A stretch of 6,609 nt of DNA from an uncultured Oscillospiraceae bacterium (GTDB taxonomy: Bacteria; Bacillota; Clostridia; Oscillospirales; Acutalibacteraceae), in contig CAJKJS010000080.1 in assembly GCA_905200265.1 (NCBI GenBank), positions 1-6,609 of the forward strand, in the 5' to 3' direction. The position numbers and the translations under genes are program-made. Of the stretch, positions 1 to 5,692 are shown one piece after another. The notes under the pieces were generated by a model, which saw nothing but the letters and a program-made list of their open reading frames with translations, was not told the DNA's origin and did not search any database. How positions within the stretch are numbered: the stretch's first letter is position 1; each line of letters starts with the position of its first letter.

Positions 1-1
1 C

Positions 2-817
2 ACCCTGCCCGCCACACCCAAACAGACGGGAAAAGACGTGGTGATTGTGACAAACTGCGCGCAGGATGACGAAAACCTGCAACATATGATCGCGGATTTC
101 CGCGCGGTATTACCGTACGAAAGCCGGGTCGTCAATGTGCGTCAGTTCCCGTTTGCCGGTGGGTGTTTAGGGTGCTTTGGGTGTGCCGTGACCGGGCAAT
201 GTGTATATAAAGGCGGCTTTGATCGCTTTTTGCGGAAAACCATTCAAACAGCAGACGGGTTTGTGTATGCGTTTACGATTTCGGATCACTATACCCATTC
301 CAGTTTTAAGTGCTTTGACGACCGGCAGTTCTGCAACGGCCACCGCACGGTGACCCACGGCACGCCGATTGCGTATCTGATAAGCGGCGATTACCGGTAT
401 GAATCAAATTTGCGTATGATTCTCGAAGGACGCAGTGAAGTGGGCGGCAACACCTTGTGCGGGGTGGCGACCGATGAAGGGGATACCGCAAAGGACATCC
501 GTGCCGTAGCGGAAAACCTGGCGTTTGTCATGGAGAAAAAAGTGACCCGTCCTGCTAACTTTTACGGTGTGGGCGGTATGAAGATTTTCCGGGACTTAAT
601 TTATGTGATGCAGGGGCTGATGAAGGCCGACCACCGTTTTTATAAACAGCATGGCATTTATGATTTTCCCCAAAAACAGAAAAAACGCATTTGGCAGATG
701 CGTTTGGTGGGCAGCCTGATGGCGATTCCGTCGGTACAGAAACAAGCGAAAGGGAAAATGACCGAAGCCATCGTCGGCCCTTACCGGAATGTTGTGGAGC
801 AGGCTAAACAGAAATAA
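2..817 (+). CDS. Flavodoxin-fold NAD(P)H-dependent FMN oxidoreductase, C-terminal part (5' end outside window)
   Basis: The frame is open from the first complete codon at position 2 to a TAA at 815-817, so the gene probably starts left of the window. The GTG at 38 has no convincing ribosome binding site and falls inside a beta strand (VVIVTN). After that strand and a helix comes a cysteine-rich GGCLGCFGC...GQC stretch at about 158-202, then a DGF/DRFLRK helix, a TADGFVYAF strand and KCFDDRQFCNG. This is the order seen in flavodoxin-like NAD(P)H:FMN reductases of the 'C-x-G-C' type. The last 90 residues (NFYGVGGMKIFRDLIY onward) are basic and helical. From memory, similar proteins have two such domains, and this would be the second. 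The likely role is FMN-dependent electron transfer in the cytosol; the substrate is unknown. It is followed by a flavodoxin/ferredoxin gene after 51 bases, probably in the same operon. The family call is fairly sure; the full length is inference. Confidence 0.8.
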   Translation, partial: TLPATPKQTGKDVVIVTNCAQDDENLQHMIADFRAVLPYESRVVNVRQFPFAGGCLGCFGCAVTGQCVYKGGFDRFLRKTIQTADGFVYAFTISDHYTHSSFKCFDDRQFCNGHRTVTHGTPIAYLISGDYRYESNLRMILEGRSEVGGNTLCGVATDEGDTAKDIRAVAENLAFVMEKKVTRPANFYGVGGMKIFRDLIYVMQGLMKADHRFYKQHGIYDFPQKQKKRIWQMRLVGSLMAIPSVQKQAKGKMTEAIVGPYRNVVEQAKQK

Positions 818-868
818 GCTTTTTTACGAGGGATGGCCCAAACCGTGAGAAAGGAAGGCAAAAACGAC

Positions 869-1204
869 ATGATTTTTTATTTTTCCGGTACCGGGAATTC
901 CCGGTGGGTGGCTGGGCAGATCGCAGCTCTGACTGGAGATGAAGCCCGGGATGTGACAAAAATCAGTACGCCGCCGGACCTAACAGGTGAAAAACAGGTG
1001 GGGTTTGTCTTTCCCATTTACGCCTGGGGCGTGCCGGAACCCATGATGAATTTTGTAAAAACCCTAAAGCAGGCGGACGCGTTTTCGTTTGCTGTTTGTA
1101 CCTGTGGCGAAGAAGCGGGGCTGGCCATGAAAAAACTGGGAAAATGCTATCCGCTGCGCAGCTGCTATAGCGTGGTGATGCCCAATAATTACGTAATTGG
1201 TTAA
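869..1204 (+). CDS. Flavodoxin-like N-terminal fragment of the interrupted EFR1 gene
   Basis: If translation really stops at the TAA, this piece yields 111 residues. It contains the phosphate-binding SGTGNS loop at residues 6-11, the FPIYAWG segment around 51-57 and the VCTCGEE strand/loop near 80. It ends just after MPNNYVIG, before the final helix of the fold. Without that helix and the ferredoxin domain, it would probably not fold as a complete flavodoxin or pass electrons onward. The start is set by the GGAAGG at 853-858. Confidence 0.55.
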   Translation: MIFYFSGTGNSRWVAGQIAALTGDEARDVTKISTPPDLTGEKQVGFVFPIYAWGVPEPMMNFVKTLKQADAFSFAVCTCGEEAGLAMKKLGKCYPLRSCYSVVMPNNYVIG

Positions 1205-1207
1205 CAG

Positions 1208-1612
1208 GTGGATGATTTCGCCGCGGCCAGCCGGAAGATTAAAAAAGCAAAACAAGCGCTCGTTACGATGGCCCGCCAGATTCGGGAACGGCAGCCGGTG
1301 TATGAGGTGACAGAAGGGTCGCTGCCGGGGCTAAAATCCGGGGTGGTCAACTTTGGGTTTAACCGTTTTGCCCGCCGCACCAATTCTTTTTTTGTGACGG
1401 ACGACTGTATCAGCTGTGGATTGTGCGAACAAAACTGCCCAGCCCATACCATTACGCTGCAAAGCGGGCGGCCGGTTTGGGGCAAAGCGTGCTACCAGTG
1501 TTTGCGTTGTATCAATGCATGCCCGCAAAAGGCTATTCAGTACGGTGAAAAGACCAGGCACCGGGGACGGTATACGTTCCGTGAGTGGGAAAAGAAGGAA
1601 ATGAACGGATGA
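1208..1612 (+). CDS. Ferredoxin-like C-terminal fragment (two [4Fe-4S] motifs) of the interrupted EFR1 gene
   Basis: This is the in-frame continuation after the TAA. GTG 1208 is the first possible restart, but no purine-rich Shine-Dalgarno stretch precedes it (the preceding bases are AATTGGTTAACAG). Independent translation would therefore depend on re-initiation from the ribosome that stopped four bases earlier. It encodes about 134 residues: a Lys/Arg/Ala-rich helix, then the cluster ligands CISCGLCEQNCP and CYQCLRCINACP, as in bacterial 2x[4Fe-4S] ferredoxins, then a short basic tail. The intact ligands and absence of other lesions show that it has either been inactive only briefly or is still in use. 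It overlaps the next gene by ATGA at 1609-1612. Confidence 0.5.
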   Translation: MDDFAAASRKIKKAKQALVTMARQIRERQPVYEVTEGSLPGLKSGVVNFGFNRFARRTNSFFVTDDCISCGLCEQNCPAHTITLQSGRPVWGKACYQCLRCINACPQKAIQYGEKTRHRGRYTFREWEKKEMNG

Positions 1613-2118
1613 AACGTGTACTGATTGTTGGCTGTCCGGGGTCGGGCAAGAGTACGCTGGCCCGCGCGTTGCGGGACCGCACCGGGCTGCCGCTTTATTA
1701 TTTGGATCAAATTTGGCACAGGCCCGACGGTACCCATATAAGCCCCGAAGCATTTGATGCCCGGCTTTTCTCCATCCTTTCCCAGGAACAGTGGATTTTA
1801 GACGGCAACTACCTGCGTACGCTGCCCCAACGGTTGCAGCGTTGCGATACGGTGTTTTGGCTGGATTACCCCTGTTCGGTGTGTTTGGAAGGGGCGGCGG
1901 CGCGTATCGGAAAACCGCGGGAAGATATGCCGTGGGTGGAAAAAGAATTTGATCCTGAATTCCGGCAATGGATTGAAGACTTTGCAAAAGACCAGAGGCC
2001 CTCTTTAGAAAAACTCTTGCAGGCTGTTCGGGGGGAAAAACAAGTGGTGATTTTTCATACCCGGGCAGAAGCTGATGATTATCTACAGCATAGGGGGACA
2101 AATCCCCAAATGGAATAG
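1609..2118 (+). CDS. P-loop kinase-like protein of the FlaR/'DNA topology modulation' family
   Basis: A 169-residue protein starting at ATG 1609, with an AAGGAA site at 1594-1599. Residues 8-16 are a Walker A loop, GCPGSGKST. Residues 20-36 (the LPLYYLDQIW region) and the DGNY at 65-68 follow. A Walker-B-like strand, CDTVFWLDYP, is at 79-88. An Arg-rich lid-like segment runs from about 95 to 112 (ARIGKPREDMPW), and the C-terminal strand VVIFHTRAEADDYL closes the domain. This layout matches the small adenylate-kinase-like family annotated as FlaR or topology modulation protein. Its real substrate is not established; nucleotide or small-molecule phosphorylation is an inference from the fold. 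The ATGA overlap with the upstream flavodoxin/ferredoxin gene suggests translational coupling, which the premature TAA in that gene would weaken. The name 'topology modulation' is historical and should not be read as a proven function. Confidence 0.85.
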   Translation: MKRVLIVGCPGSGKSTLARALRDRTGLPLYYLDQIWHRPDGTHISPEAFDARLFSILSQEQWILDGNYLRTLPQRLQRCDTVFWLDYPCSVCLEGAAARIGKPREDMPWVEKEFDPEFRQWIEDFAKDQRPSLEKLLQAVRGEKQVVIFHTRAEADDYLQHRGTNPQME

Positions 2119-2127
2119 CGGGGGATT
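2101..2127. repeat. Inverted repeat across the convergent gene ends
   Basis: AATCCCC at 2101-2107 pairs with GGGGATT at 2121-2127, enclosing a 13-base loop that contains the stop codon of the + strand kinase gene. The second arm touches the stop codon of the - strand gene. An overlapping, competing hairpin, GGGGA-CAAA-TCCCC, lies at 2094-2107. Neither is followed by a clear T-run on either strand, so this is at best a weak, shared bidirectional transcription end. Confidence 0.35.
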
Positions 2128-3221
2128 TAATAAACTCCGTATTCACAACCTACATGGCCCGCTGTTACTTCGTCAAGAAGCACCCAGCGGCCATGCTTTT
2201 TTTCATACAGCTTTACGCTGCCCGAACCGGTGCCGCCGTTCCACAGGCGGGTGTGGCGTTTATAGCCGTCGGGGGATTCGTATTGAATCAAAATCATATC
2301 CTCTTTCCGGCAGGTGACGTCCACTTCCATTTTGGCCCGGAAAGTGGTTTGCACAACGTGCCACTTCAGGTGGGTGTCTGTTTCGGTACAGTCAAAAAAG
2401 GTACGGCTGCCCGTCCAGAATTTGCTAAAATTAAATTCATAATCCCGCCCCTCGTAGTAGAACTGACCCAGCAGTTTGCGGCCCAGCGCCAGGCCAAACA
2501 CTTTGGGGTTGCCGCCGCCCACTTCAAAGACGCTGTTTGTCAGTCGCTGACCGGTACGGGTACTGATCAGGTCATTGGAAGACAGCCACACCCAAGGGGA
2601 CGTAAAATCACCGCCCCAGTTTTTATCGGCATAACCATAGCACGTTTCGGGCCGGATACGGTAGGTTTCCCCGTTGCAGGTGAGCCAGCCGTCATAGGCC
2701 GTTTTCATGCCTTCAGCATGCCAAAACATCTCGAAGGCATTGAGGGTGCGGAAAAATTTGGAAGCGCCGTACCCCACATGATAGGCCACTTGCTTGTGAA
2801 TGTGAATATCCCACGCCATATCCCCCGCGTCGCTCATCCATTCCGGGTGGGCGGCGGCCTGTTCGGGGGTGACGGTGATGCGGCCTGTCATGTGGGTTTC
2901 GGTACAGGTGCAGTCGGGCACTTGCAGCTGTAGGGGTTCATTTAGGGGAATGGACACCTGGCTCCATGGGAAAAACCGGTGGAGCTGGCCTTTTTCTTTG
3001 CCCCAGAAGCCTGCATTTACCATGCAATAGGAAGGGCGTTTGCCCGCTTGGCGCCCTGCGGGGTCGTTCCAGACCAGCACCGGTTCCTGCTGTGCCCGGG
3101 CAGGGTTGCACAGAAAATATTCGATGTAAAAGGATTTTTGTTCCCCGGTTTTGATATGTTCGGCGGTAAAGGAATGCCACCACCAGTCGTACCCTTTTTT
3201 CGCTAAGGGGCCTTTCAGCAT
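2127..3221 (-). CDS. Tocopherol-cyclase-family protein (function in this organism unknown)
   Basis: A 364-residue soluble protein with no signal peptide or membrane helix. It is rich in Trp, Tyr and Gly. Near the N-terminus is YDWWWHSFTAEH (11-22), comparable to the FxGWYFK opening of tocopherol-cyclase-like proteins. The centre has GYADKNWG (196-203) and SPWVWLSSN (208-216), comparable to the family's H-x-NWG and W-x-W segments. The C-terminal half alternates hydrophobic strands, as expected for a lipocalin-like beta structure. Plant and cyanobacterial members cyclise the tocopherol chromanol ring, but nothing here suggests vitamin E synthesis, so the ligand or reaction is open. ATG 3221 is the only suitable start upstream of the conserved opening, yet it lacks a good ribosome binding site; a GCAA-TTT-TTGC mini-hairpin sits directly before it. 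It follows a membrane protein gene by 48 bases, with an AAAGGGG just after that gene's stop, and is probably co-transcribed. Confidence 0.7.
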   Translation of the reverse strand: MLKGPLAKKGYDWWWHSFTAEHIKTGEQKSFYIEYFLCNPARAQQEPVLVWNDPAGRQAGKRPSYCMVNAGFWGKEKGQLHRFFPWSQVSIPLNEPLQLQVPDCTCTETHMTGRITVTPEQAAAHPEWMSDAGDMAWDIHIHKQVAYHVGYGASKFFRTLNAFEMFWHAEGMKTAYDGWLTCNGETYRIRPETCYGYADKNWGGDFTSPWVWLSSNDLISTRTGQRLTNSVFEVGGGNPKVFGLALGRKLLGQFYYEGRDYEFNFSKFWTGSRTFFDCTETDTHLKWHVVQTTFRAKMEVDVTCRKEDMILIQYESPDGYKRHTRLWNGGTGSGSVKLYEKKHGRWVLLDEVTAGHVGCEYGVY

Positions 3222-3269
3222 GCAAAAATTGCGGGTTATATCACTTTTGTTTATAAGTTTCCCCTTTCT

Positions 3270-4049
3270 TTATTCGCCCCGGCGTTGGCGGATGAGAAAA
3301 TAAATGATGAAAAAGAAAGCCACAAAGGCCGCCAGTAAAAACGGATAGTAGAGAGCTTGGGGCCACTGTTGAAAAGCCGGATGACTCAGGATGCACCCGG
3401 TTACAAAAAAGCAAAAGAAAAGCCCAGTCAGGAACAGAAAAAGCGGATTGCGATTTTCTTTTGGATCGAGTGCGGTTTCCCAACTTTCCCGGCGCATCAA
3501 TTCGTGCCGTAAGGCCGTTTCGTCTTCGTAGCCTTTTACGAGCAGATAGGTATGACACATAACGGGCCGGTGAGGGCGGTATACCTGACAGCGAAGGGCA
3601 TAGTGGGTGCGGTTTTCCCGCATGGACTCGACTTTTCGAATTTCGCTGGCGGCTGCGGGCAAAAACGGCTTTTCAGCCAGGTTTTGCAGAAACTGCTGGG
3701 TTTTGGCGGCGTTTGCCACGTAACCGGCTGCACGGTAGTCCTGATAGGGGAATTGCCTCGCGTCGAGTACATACAGCTTATCGTCTTGCGTGAGGAAAAA
3801 GACGGTGGCCTCCTGCACCGAGCGGCGCCCTACGCGCAAAGCCAGCCCCACCCCCAGCAGAGTGACCCCCAGGCACAGCACGACAGCGGTGATTTCCCGC
3901 GGCAAGGATAGGGCAAACGACAGAGTTATGCCGCCCGCGATCAATAGGAGCATCAAAAGGGCAATACCCAAAATGCTGCCCAGAGTCGTAACGGCATAGC
4001 GGTTTTTTCGCCCGGAGGTGGGAGGCATCCAGATTTTTTTCACGGTCAT
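3270..4049 (-). CDS. Hypothetical four-helix membrane protein
   Basis: A 259-residue protein of no family I recognise. ATG 4049 is chosen because AAGGGAG (4058-4064) precedes it by 8 bases; an open frame further upstream, to 4127, lies over the promoter and is rejected. A short basic N-terminus (about 20 residues) precedes two predicted membrane helices at about 22-48 and 52-72. These are followed by GRRS and a hydrophilic domain of roughly 125 residues (about 75-200), then two more helices at about 202-221 and 232-253, ending in basic RQRRGE. By the positive-inside rule both ends and the middle domain should be cytoplasmic. The middle domain contains a FFLTQDDKLYVLDARQF strand pair and many charged residues but no visible catalytic motif. 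It is the first gene of an operon with the tocopherol-cyclase-like gene, behind a well-formed promoter with an overlapping dyad, which suggests a jointly regulated membrane or lipid-related function. This last point is inference. Confidence 0.75.
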   Translation of the reverse strand: MTVKKIWMPPTSGRKNRYAVTTLGSILGIALLMLLLIAGGITLSFALSLPREITAVVLCLGVTLLGVGLALRVGRRSVQEATVFFLTQDDKLYVLDARQFPYQDYRAAGYVANAAKTQQFLQNLAEKPFLPAAASEIRKVESMRENRTHYALRCQVYRPHRPVMCHTYLLVKGYEDETALRHELMRRESWETALDPKENRNPLFLFLTGLFFCFFVTGCILSHPAFQQWPQALYYPFLLAAFVAFFFIIYFLIRQRRGE

Positions 4050-4057
4050 ACCCACGT

Positions 4058-4064
4058 CTCCCTT
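4058..4064 (-). promoter_or_regulatory. Ribosome binding site of the membrane protein gene
   Basis: AAGGGAG on the - strand, 8 bases before ATG 4049. It decides the start against longer upstream options. Confidence 0.8.
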
Positions 4065-4080
4065 CTTTATACAATAATAT

Positions 4081-4099
4081 CCTATACAAACAGTATAGG
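4081..4099. promoter_or_regulatory. Candidate operator: perfect 7-5-7 inverted repeat over the -10 box
   Basis: CCTATAC-AAACA-GTATAGG is perfectly symmetric in both 7-base arms. It covers the -10 hexamer (4092-4097) and the expected transcription start of the membrane protein operon, a placement typical of repressor operators. A second TATACAA copy lies 15 bases away at 4068-4074. No regulator gene sits beside it, so the binding protein is unknown. Confidence 0.5.
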
Positions 4100-4120
4100 G
4101 CAAAATAAAGCGAAAGACAA
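4092..4120 (-). promoter_or_regulatory. Sigma-A-type promoter of the membrane protein/tocopherol-cyclase operon
   Basis: On the - strand, TTGTCT (4115-4120) is followed by exactly 17 bases and TATACT (4092-4097). The expected start is near 4085, giving a leader of about 36 bases that includes the ribosome binding site. It lies immediately downstream of the terminator of the preceding - strand operon. Confidence 0.7.
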
Positions 4121-4125
4121 TGTGC

Positions 4126-4167
4126 AAAAAAGCCTTCCGGAGGATTTCTCCCGCCGGAAGGCTTTTT
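4126..4167 (-). terminator. Rho-independent terminator of the aldo/keto reductase operon
   Basis: AAAAAGCCTTCCGG (4127-4140) and CCGGAAGGCTTTTT (4154-4167) form a perfect 14-bp stem with a 13-base loop. On the - strand it ends in a run of six T. It starts 6 bases past the flavin reductase stop codon. A-runs on both sides make it potentially bidirectional, but no + strand gene feeds into it here. Confidence 0.9.
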
Positions 4168-4173
4168 GGCTTT

Positions 4174-4737
4174 TTACTCTTTTAATTTCTGACCGTCCCG
4201 AAAGGCGTGGCCCACCACGTCCCCCAAGGTGCGGTACACGTTGTGAACAGGGTCAAAGGTGATAGGTTGCCACTTCGTGGGATCAATTTCGCCGTTTTCA
4301 TCCAGTGCCGATTCATGGGCGCTGACATTGACGATTTCTCCTACCAGACGGCCACTAGATGGGTCGTACTGGATGAGTCGGCATTCCTGCGCCATGGGCA
4401 ATTCGTCAATCAAAGGAGCGTCGACAAATTGCGAAGGGGTGGTGTGGAACCCGGCTTTTTCCATTTTGTTGGGAACCGTATGGCCAGACACCATCCCCAC
4501 ATAGTCACACGCCACTACCTGGGAAGCGGTGGCCATGCTGACGGTAAAAGCGCCTTTTGCCAAGATATTGGCCGTGGTTTTGTGTCCGGCGCTGATGCAC
4601 AAGGAAATTTCCTTGTCGTCGCTGATCCCGCCCCAGGCCGCATTCATGGCGTTGGGGACGCCGTTTTCATCATAAGCAGCCAGAATGAACACCGGCTGTG
4701 GGTACGTCCAGGGTTTGGGGCCAAAATTTTTCCGCAT
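4174..4737 (-). CDS. Flavin reductase family protein (FMN-binding split barrel, flavoredoxin-like)
   Basis: A 187-residue cytosolic protein. ATG 4737 is chosen because GGGAGG at 4745-4750 precedes it by 7 bases; an in-frame TTG further up would contain that site within its coding sequence. The N-terminal KPWTYPQPVFILAAYDENGVPNAMNAAWGG (about 8-37) is the typical opening of the flavin-reductase-like split barrel. It is followed by the EISLCISAGHKTTANIL strand-turn-helix (43-59) and GAFTVSMAT (62-70), which normally contact FMN. The C-terminus ends in LGDVVGHAF, with no extra domain. Such proteins bind FMN and reduce it or pass electrons from NAD(P)H or a ferredoxin. The gene starts 15 bases after the aldo/keto reductase stop, so the two are one operon under the MerR-type promoter, ending at the terminator just downstream. 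The electron partner cannot be told from the sequence. Confidence 0.9.
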   Translation of the reverse strand: MRKNFGPKPWTYPQPVFILAAYDENGVPNAMNAAWGGISDDKEISLCISAGHKTTANILAKGAFTVSMATASQVVACDYVGMVSGHTVPNKMEKAGFHTTPSQFVDAPLIDELPMAQECRLIQYDPSSGRLVGEIVNVSAHESALDENGEIDPTKWQPITFDPVHNVYRTLGDVVGHAFRDGQKLKE

Positions 4738-4744
4738 GATAAAA

Positions 4745-4750
4745 CCTCCC
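4745..4750 (-). promoter_or_regulatory. Ribosome binding site of the flavin reductase gene
   Basis: GGGAGG on the - strand, 7 bases before ATG 4737. It lies in the 15-base gap after the aldo/keto reductase stop and fixes the start codon. Confidence 0.85.
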
Positions 4751-4752
4751 AA

Positions 4753-5643
4753 TCATTGATTGTCCTCTGTTTCGGCGGTATGAGCGTTTTTTTCTTTGCG
4801 CTCTTCCACCATCTTCACAAACCATTCTACCATAGATGGGTCCTGATGGGAGAAAAAAGCGCTCTGTTTTTTATCCAGCGCGGCAATCAAATCCATTTCT
4901 TCGTCAGAAAGTGTAAAGTCAAACACCTGCAAATTTTCTTCCATACGTGTAAGGTGCGTCGATTTCGGAATGACCACCACGCCGCGCTGCAAATGCCAGC
5001 GCAGCATGACCTGAGCGGCGGATTTACCATGCGCCTGACCAATGGCCATAAGGGTTGGGTCTTGGAACAGGCCGCCGCGCCCTTCGCCAAAGGGCGCCCA
5101 GGCTTCGGGTTGCACGTGGTATTTTTCCATCCAGGTGATCGCTTCGCCCTGCTGGTGATAGGGGTGAATCTCCACCTGGTTCACCATGGGGCAAATACGC
5201 GCAAACGACGCTAGATCCACCAGCCGGTCGGGGTAAAAGTTCGATACGCCGATGGCCCGTACATAGCCCTCTTTATACAGGTCTTCCAAAGCGCGCCAGG
5301 CGCCGTAATAATCGCCAAAAGGCTGATGCAGCAAAAGAAGGTCGAGATAATCGGTCTGTAAATTTTGCATCGAACGGACAACCGATGCTTTGGCGGCTTC
5401 GTACCCGTAATGTTCCACCCATACTTTTGTGGTGAGAAAGATTTCATTCCGGGGAATGCCCGACTTTTTGATGGCAAGACCCACTTGCTCTTCGTTAAAG
5501 TAACTTTGGGCGGTATCCAGGGAACGGTACCCGGTTTTCAGTGCATCCAGCACACAGCGCTCGCATTCCTGTTGGGACACTTGGTAGACACCGTACCCCA
5601 GCATGGGCATTTGTACGCCGTTAGAAAGTGTGATAAAATCCAT
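4753..5643 (-). CDS. Aldo/keto reductase
   Basis: A 296-residue NADPH-dependent oxidoreductase with the (beta/alpha)8 fold, reducing aldehydes and ketones to alcohols in the cytosol. The catalytic tetrad is readable: Asp43 and Tyr48 in SLDTAQSYFNEEQVG, Lys73 in LTTKVW and His106 in DLLLLHQP. Family signatures GVSNF (about 131-135) and VNQVEIHPYHQQ follow. The cofactor-phosphate site is IPKSTHLTRMEEN, with Lys, Ser and Arg in the usual places. ATG 5643 has GGGAGG 8 bases upstream; an in-frame upstream ATG would add 15 Lys/Arg-rich residues and is rejected. The length is normal, with a charged C-terminal tail rich in Glu and Lys. The gene heads an operon with a flavin reductase and is transcribed divergently from a MerR-family regulator whose likely operator lies in this gene's promoter. 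The context suggests detoxification of reactive carbonyls; the natural substrate is unknown. Confidence 0.95.
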   Translation of the reverse strand: MDFITLSNGVQMPMLGYGVYQVSQQECERCVLDALKTGYRSLDTAQSYFNEEQVGLAIKKSGIPRNEIFLTTKVWVEHYGYEAAKASVVRSMQNLQTDYLDLLLLHQPFGDYYGAWRALEDLYKEGYVRAIGVSNFYPDRLVDLASFARICPMVNQVEIHPYHQQGEAITWMEKYHVQPEAWAPFGEGRGGLFQDPTLMAIGQAHGKSAAQVMLRWHLQRGVVVIPKSTHLTRMEENLQVFDFTLSDEEMDLIAALDKKQSAFFSHQDPSMVEWFVKMVEERKEKNAHTAETEDNQ

Positions 5644-5651
5644 GTTTTTTT

Positions 5652-5657
5652 CCTCCC
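5652..5657 (-). promoter_or_regulatory. Ribosome binding site of the aldo/keto reductase gene
   Basis: GGGAGG on the - strand with 8 bases to ATG 5643. It selects this start over the in-frame start 45 bases upstream. Confidence 0.85.
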
Positions 5658-5676
5658 GTTTTCTTTTATGCAGCCG

Positions 5677-5692
5677 TCTCTTGCACAAGAGA
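5677..5692. repeat. Perfect 7-2-7 palindrome in the divergent region
   Basis: TCTCTTG-CA-CAAGAGA. On the + strand it covers the proposed -35 of the MerR gene. In the aldo/keto reductase transcript it would form a short 6-bp stem with a 4-base loop near the 5' end, about 12 bases after the start. It could be a second protein-binding site or a 5' mRNA hairpin. Confidence 0.5.

Larger units (their letters stand above)
869..1612 (+). pseudogene. EFR1-type flavodoxin-2x[4Fe-4S] ferredoxin protein interrupted by an in-frame TAA
   Basis: Reading from ATG 869, which has GGAAGG about 10 bases upstream, gives MIFYFSGTGNS, the FMN-phosphate-binding start of the EFR1 family. It continues with FPIYAWGVPEPM and VVMPNNYVIG. 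Codon 112 (1202-1204) is TAA. The same frame then carries on without further stops through a linker helix, two CxxCxxCxxxCP motifs (about 1408-1441 and 1492-1525) and a basic tail to TGA at 1610-1612. The combined length of about 246 residues fits an intact EFR1 protein, which suggests electron transfer between FMN and two [4Fe-4S] clusters. The 5' gene is an oxidoreductase and the 3' gene overlaps by ATGA, so all three were probably one operon. It may be a recent nonsense mutation, a sequencing error, or two functional pieces. TAA is used as a normal stop by other genes here, so recoding is unlikely. An in-frame ATG start at 833 also exists but lacks the family N-terminus. Confidence 0.8.

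Noticed and set aside
833..868. Earlier ATG start for the EFR1 gene adding 12 residues.
   Set aside because: The GGAAGG site lies within this stretch, and family proteins begin directly at the MIFYFSGTGNS strand.
1187..1198. Perfect 12-base palindrome AATTACGTAATT just before the EFR1 stop codon.
   Set aside because: It encodes the family-typical NNYVI residues, is AT-rich and lies inside coding sequence; most likely chance.
1202..1204. Stop codon reassignment or recoding at TAA.
   Set aside because: Other genes here end normally at TAA (815-817, 2127-2129, 3270-3272, 4174-4176), and selenocysteine or pyrrolysine use TGA or TAG.
1331..2146. Long open frame on the - strand opposite the EFR1 and kinase genes.
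   Set aside because: Composition is Pro/Arg/Ala-rich without a domain, and it overlaps two recognisable + strand genes; a shadow frame.
2154..2933. Long open frame on the + strand opposite the tocopherol-cyclase-like gene.
   Set aside because: No recognisable domain, no ribosome binding site, and it is fully antisense to a family member with conserved motifs.
4050..4127. Upstream extension of the membrane protein gene by 26 codons.
   Set aside because: It would translate through the -10 box, the dyad and the ribosome binding site of that gene.
4207..5214. 335-codon open frame on the + strand across the flavin reductase and aldo/keto reductase genes.
   Set aside because: His/Phe-rich translation typical of an antisense shadow; both opposite-strand genes have clear catalytic or cofactor motifs.
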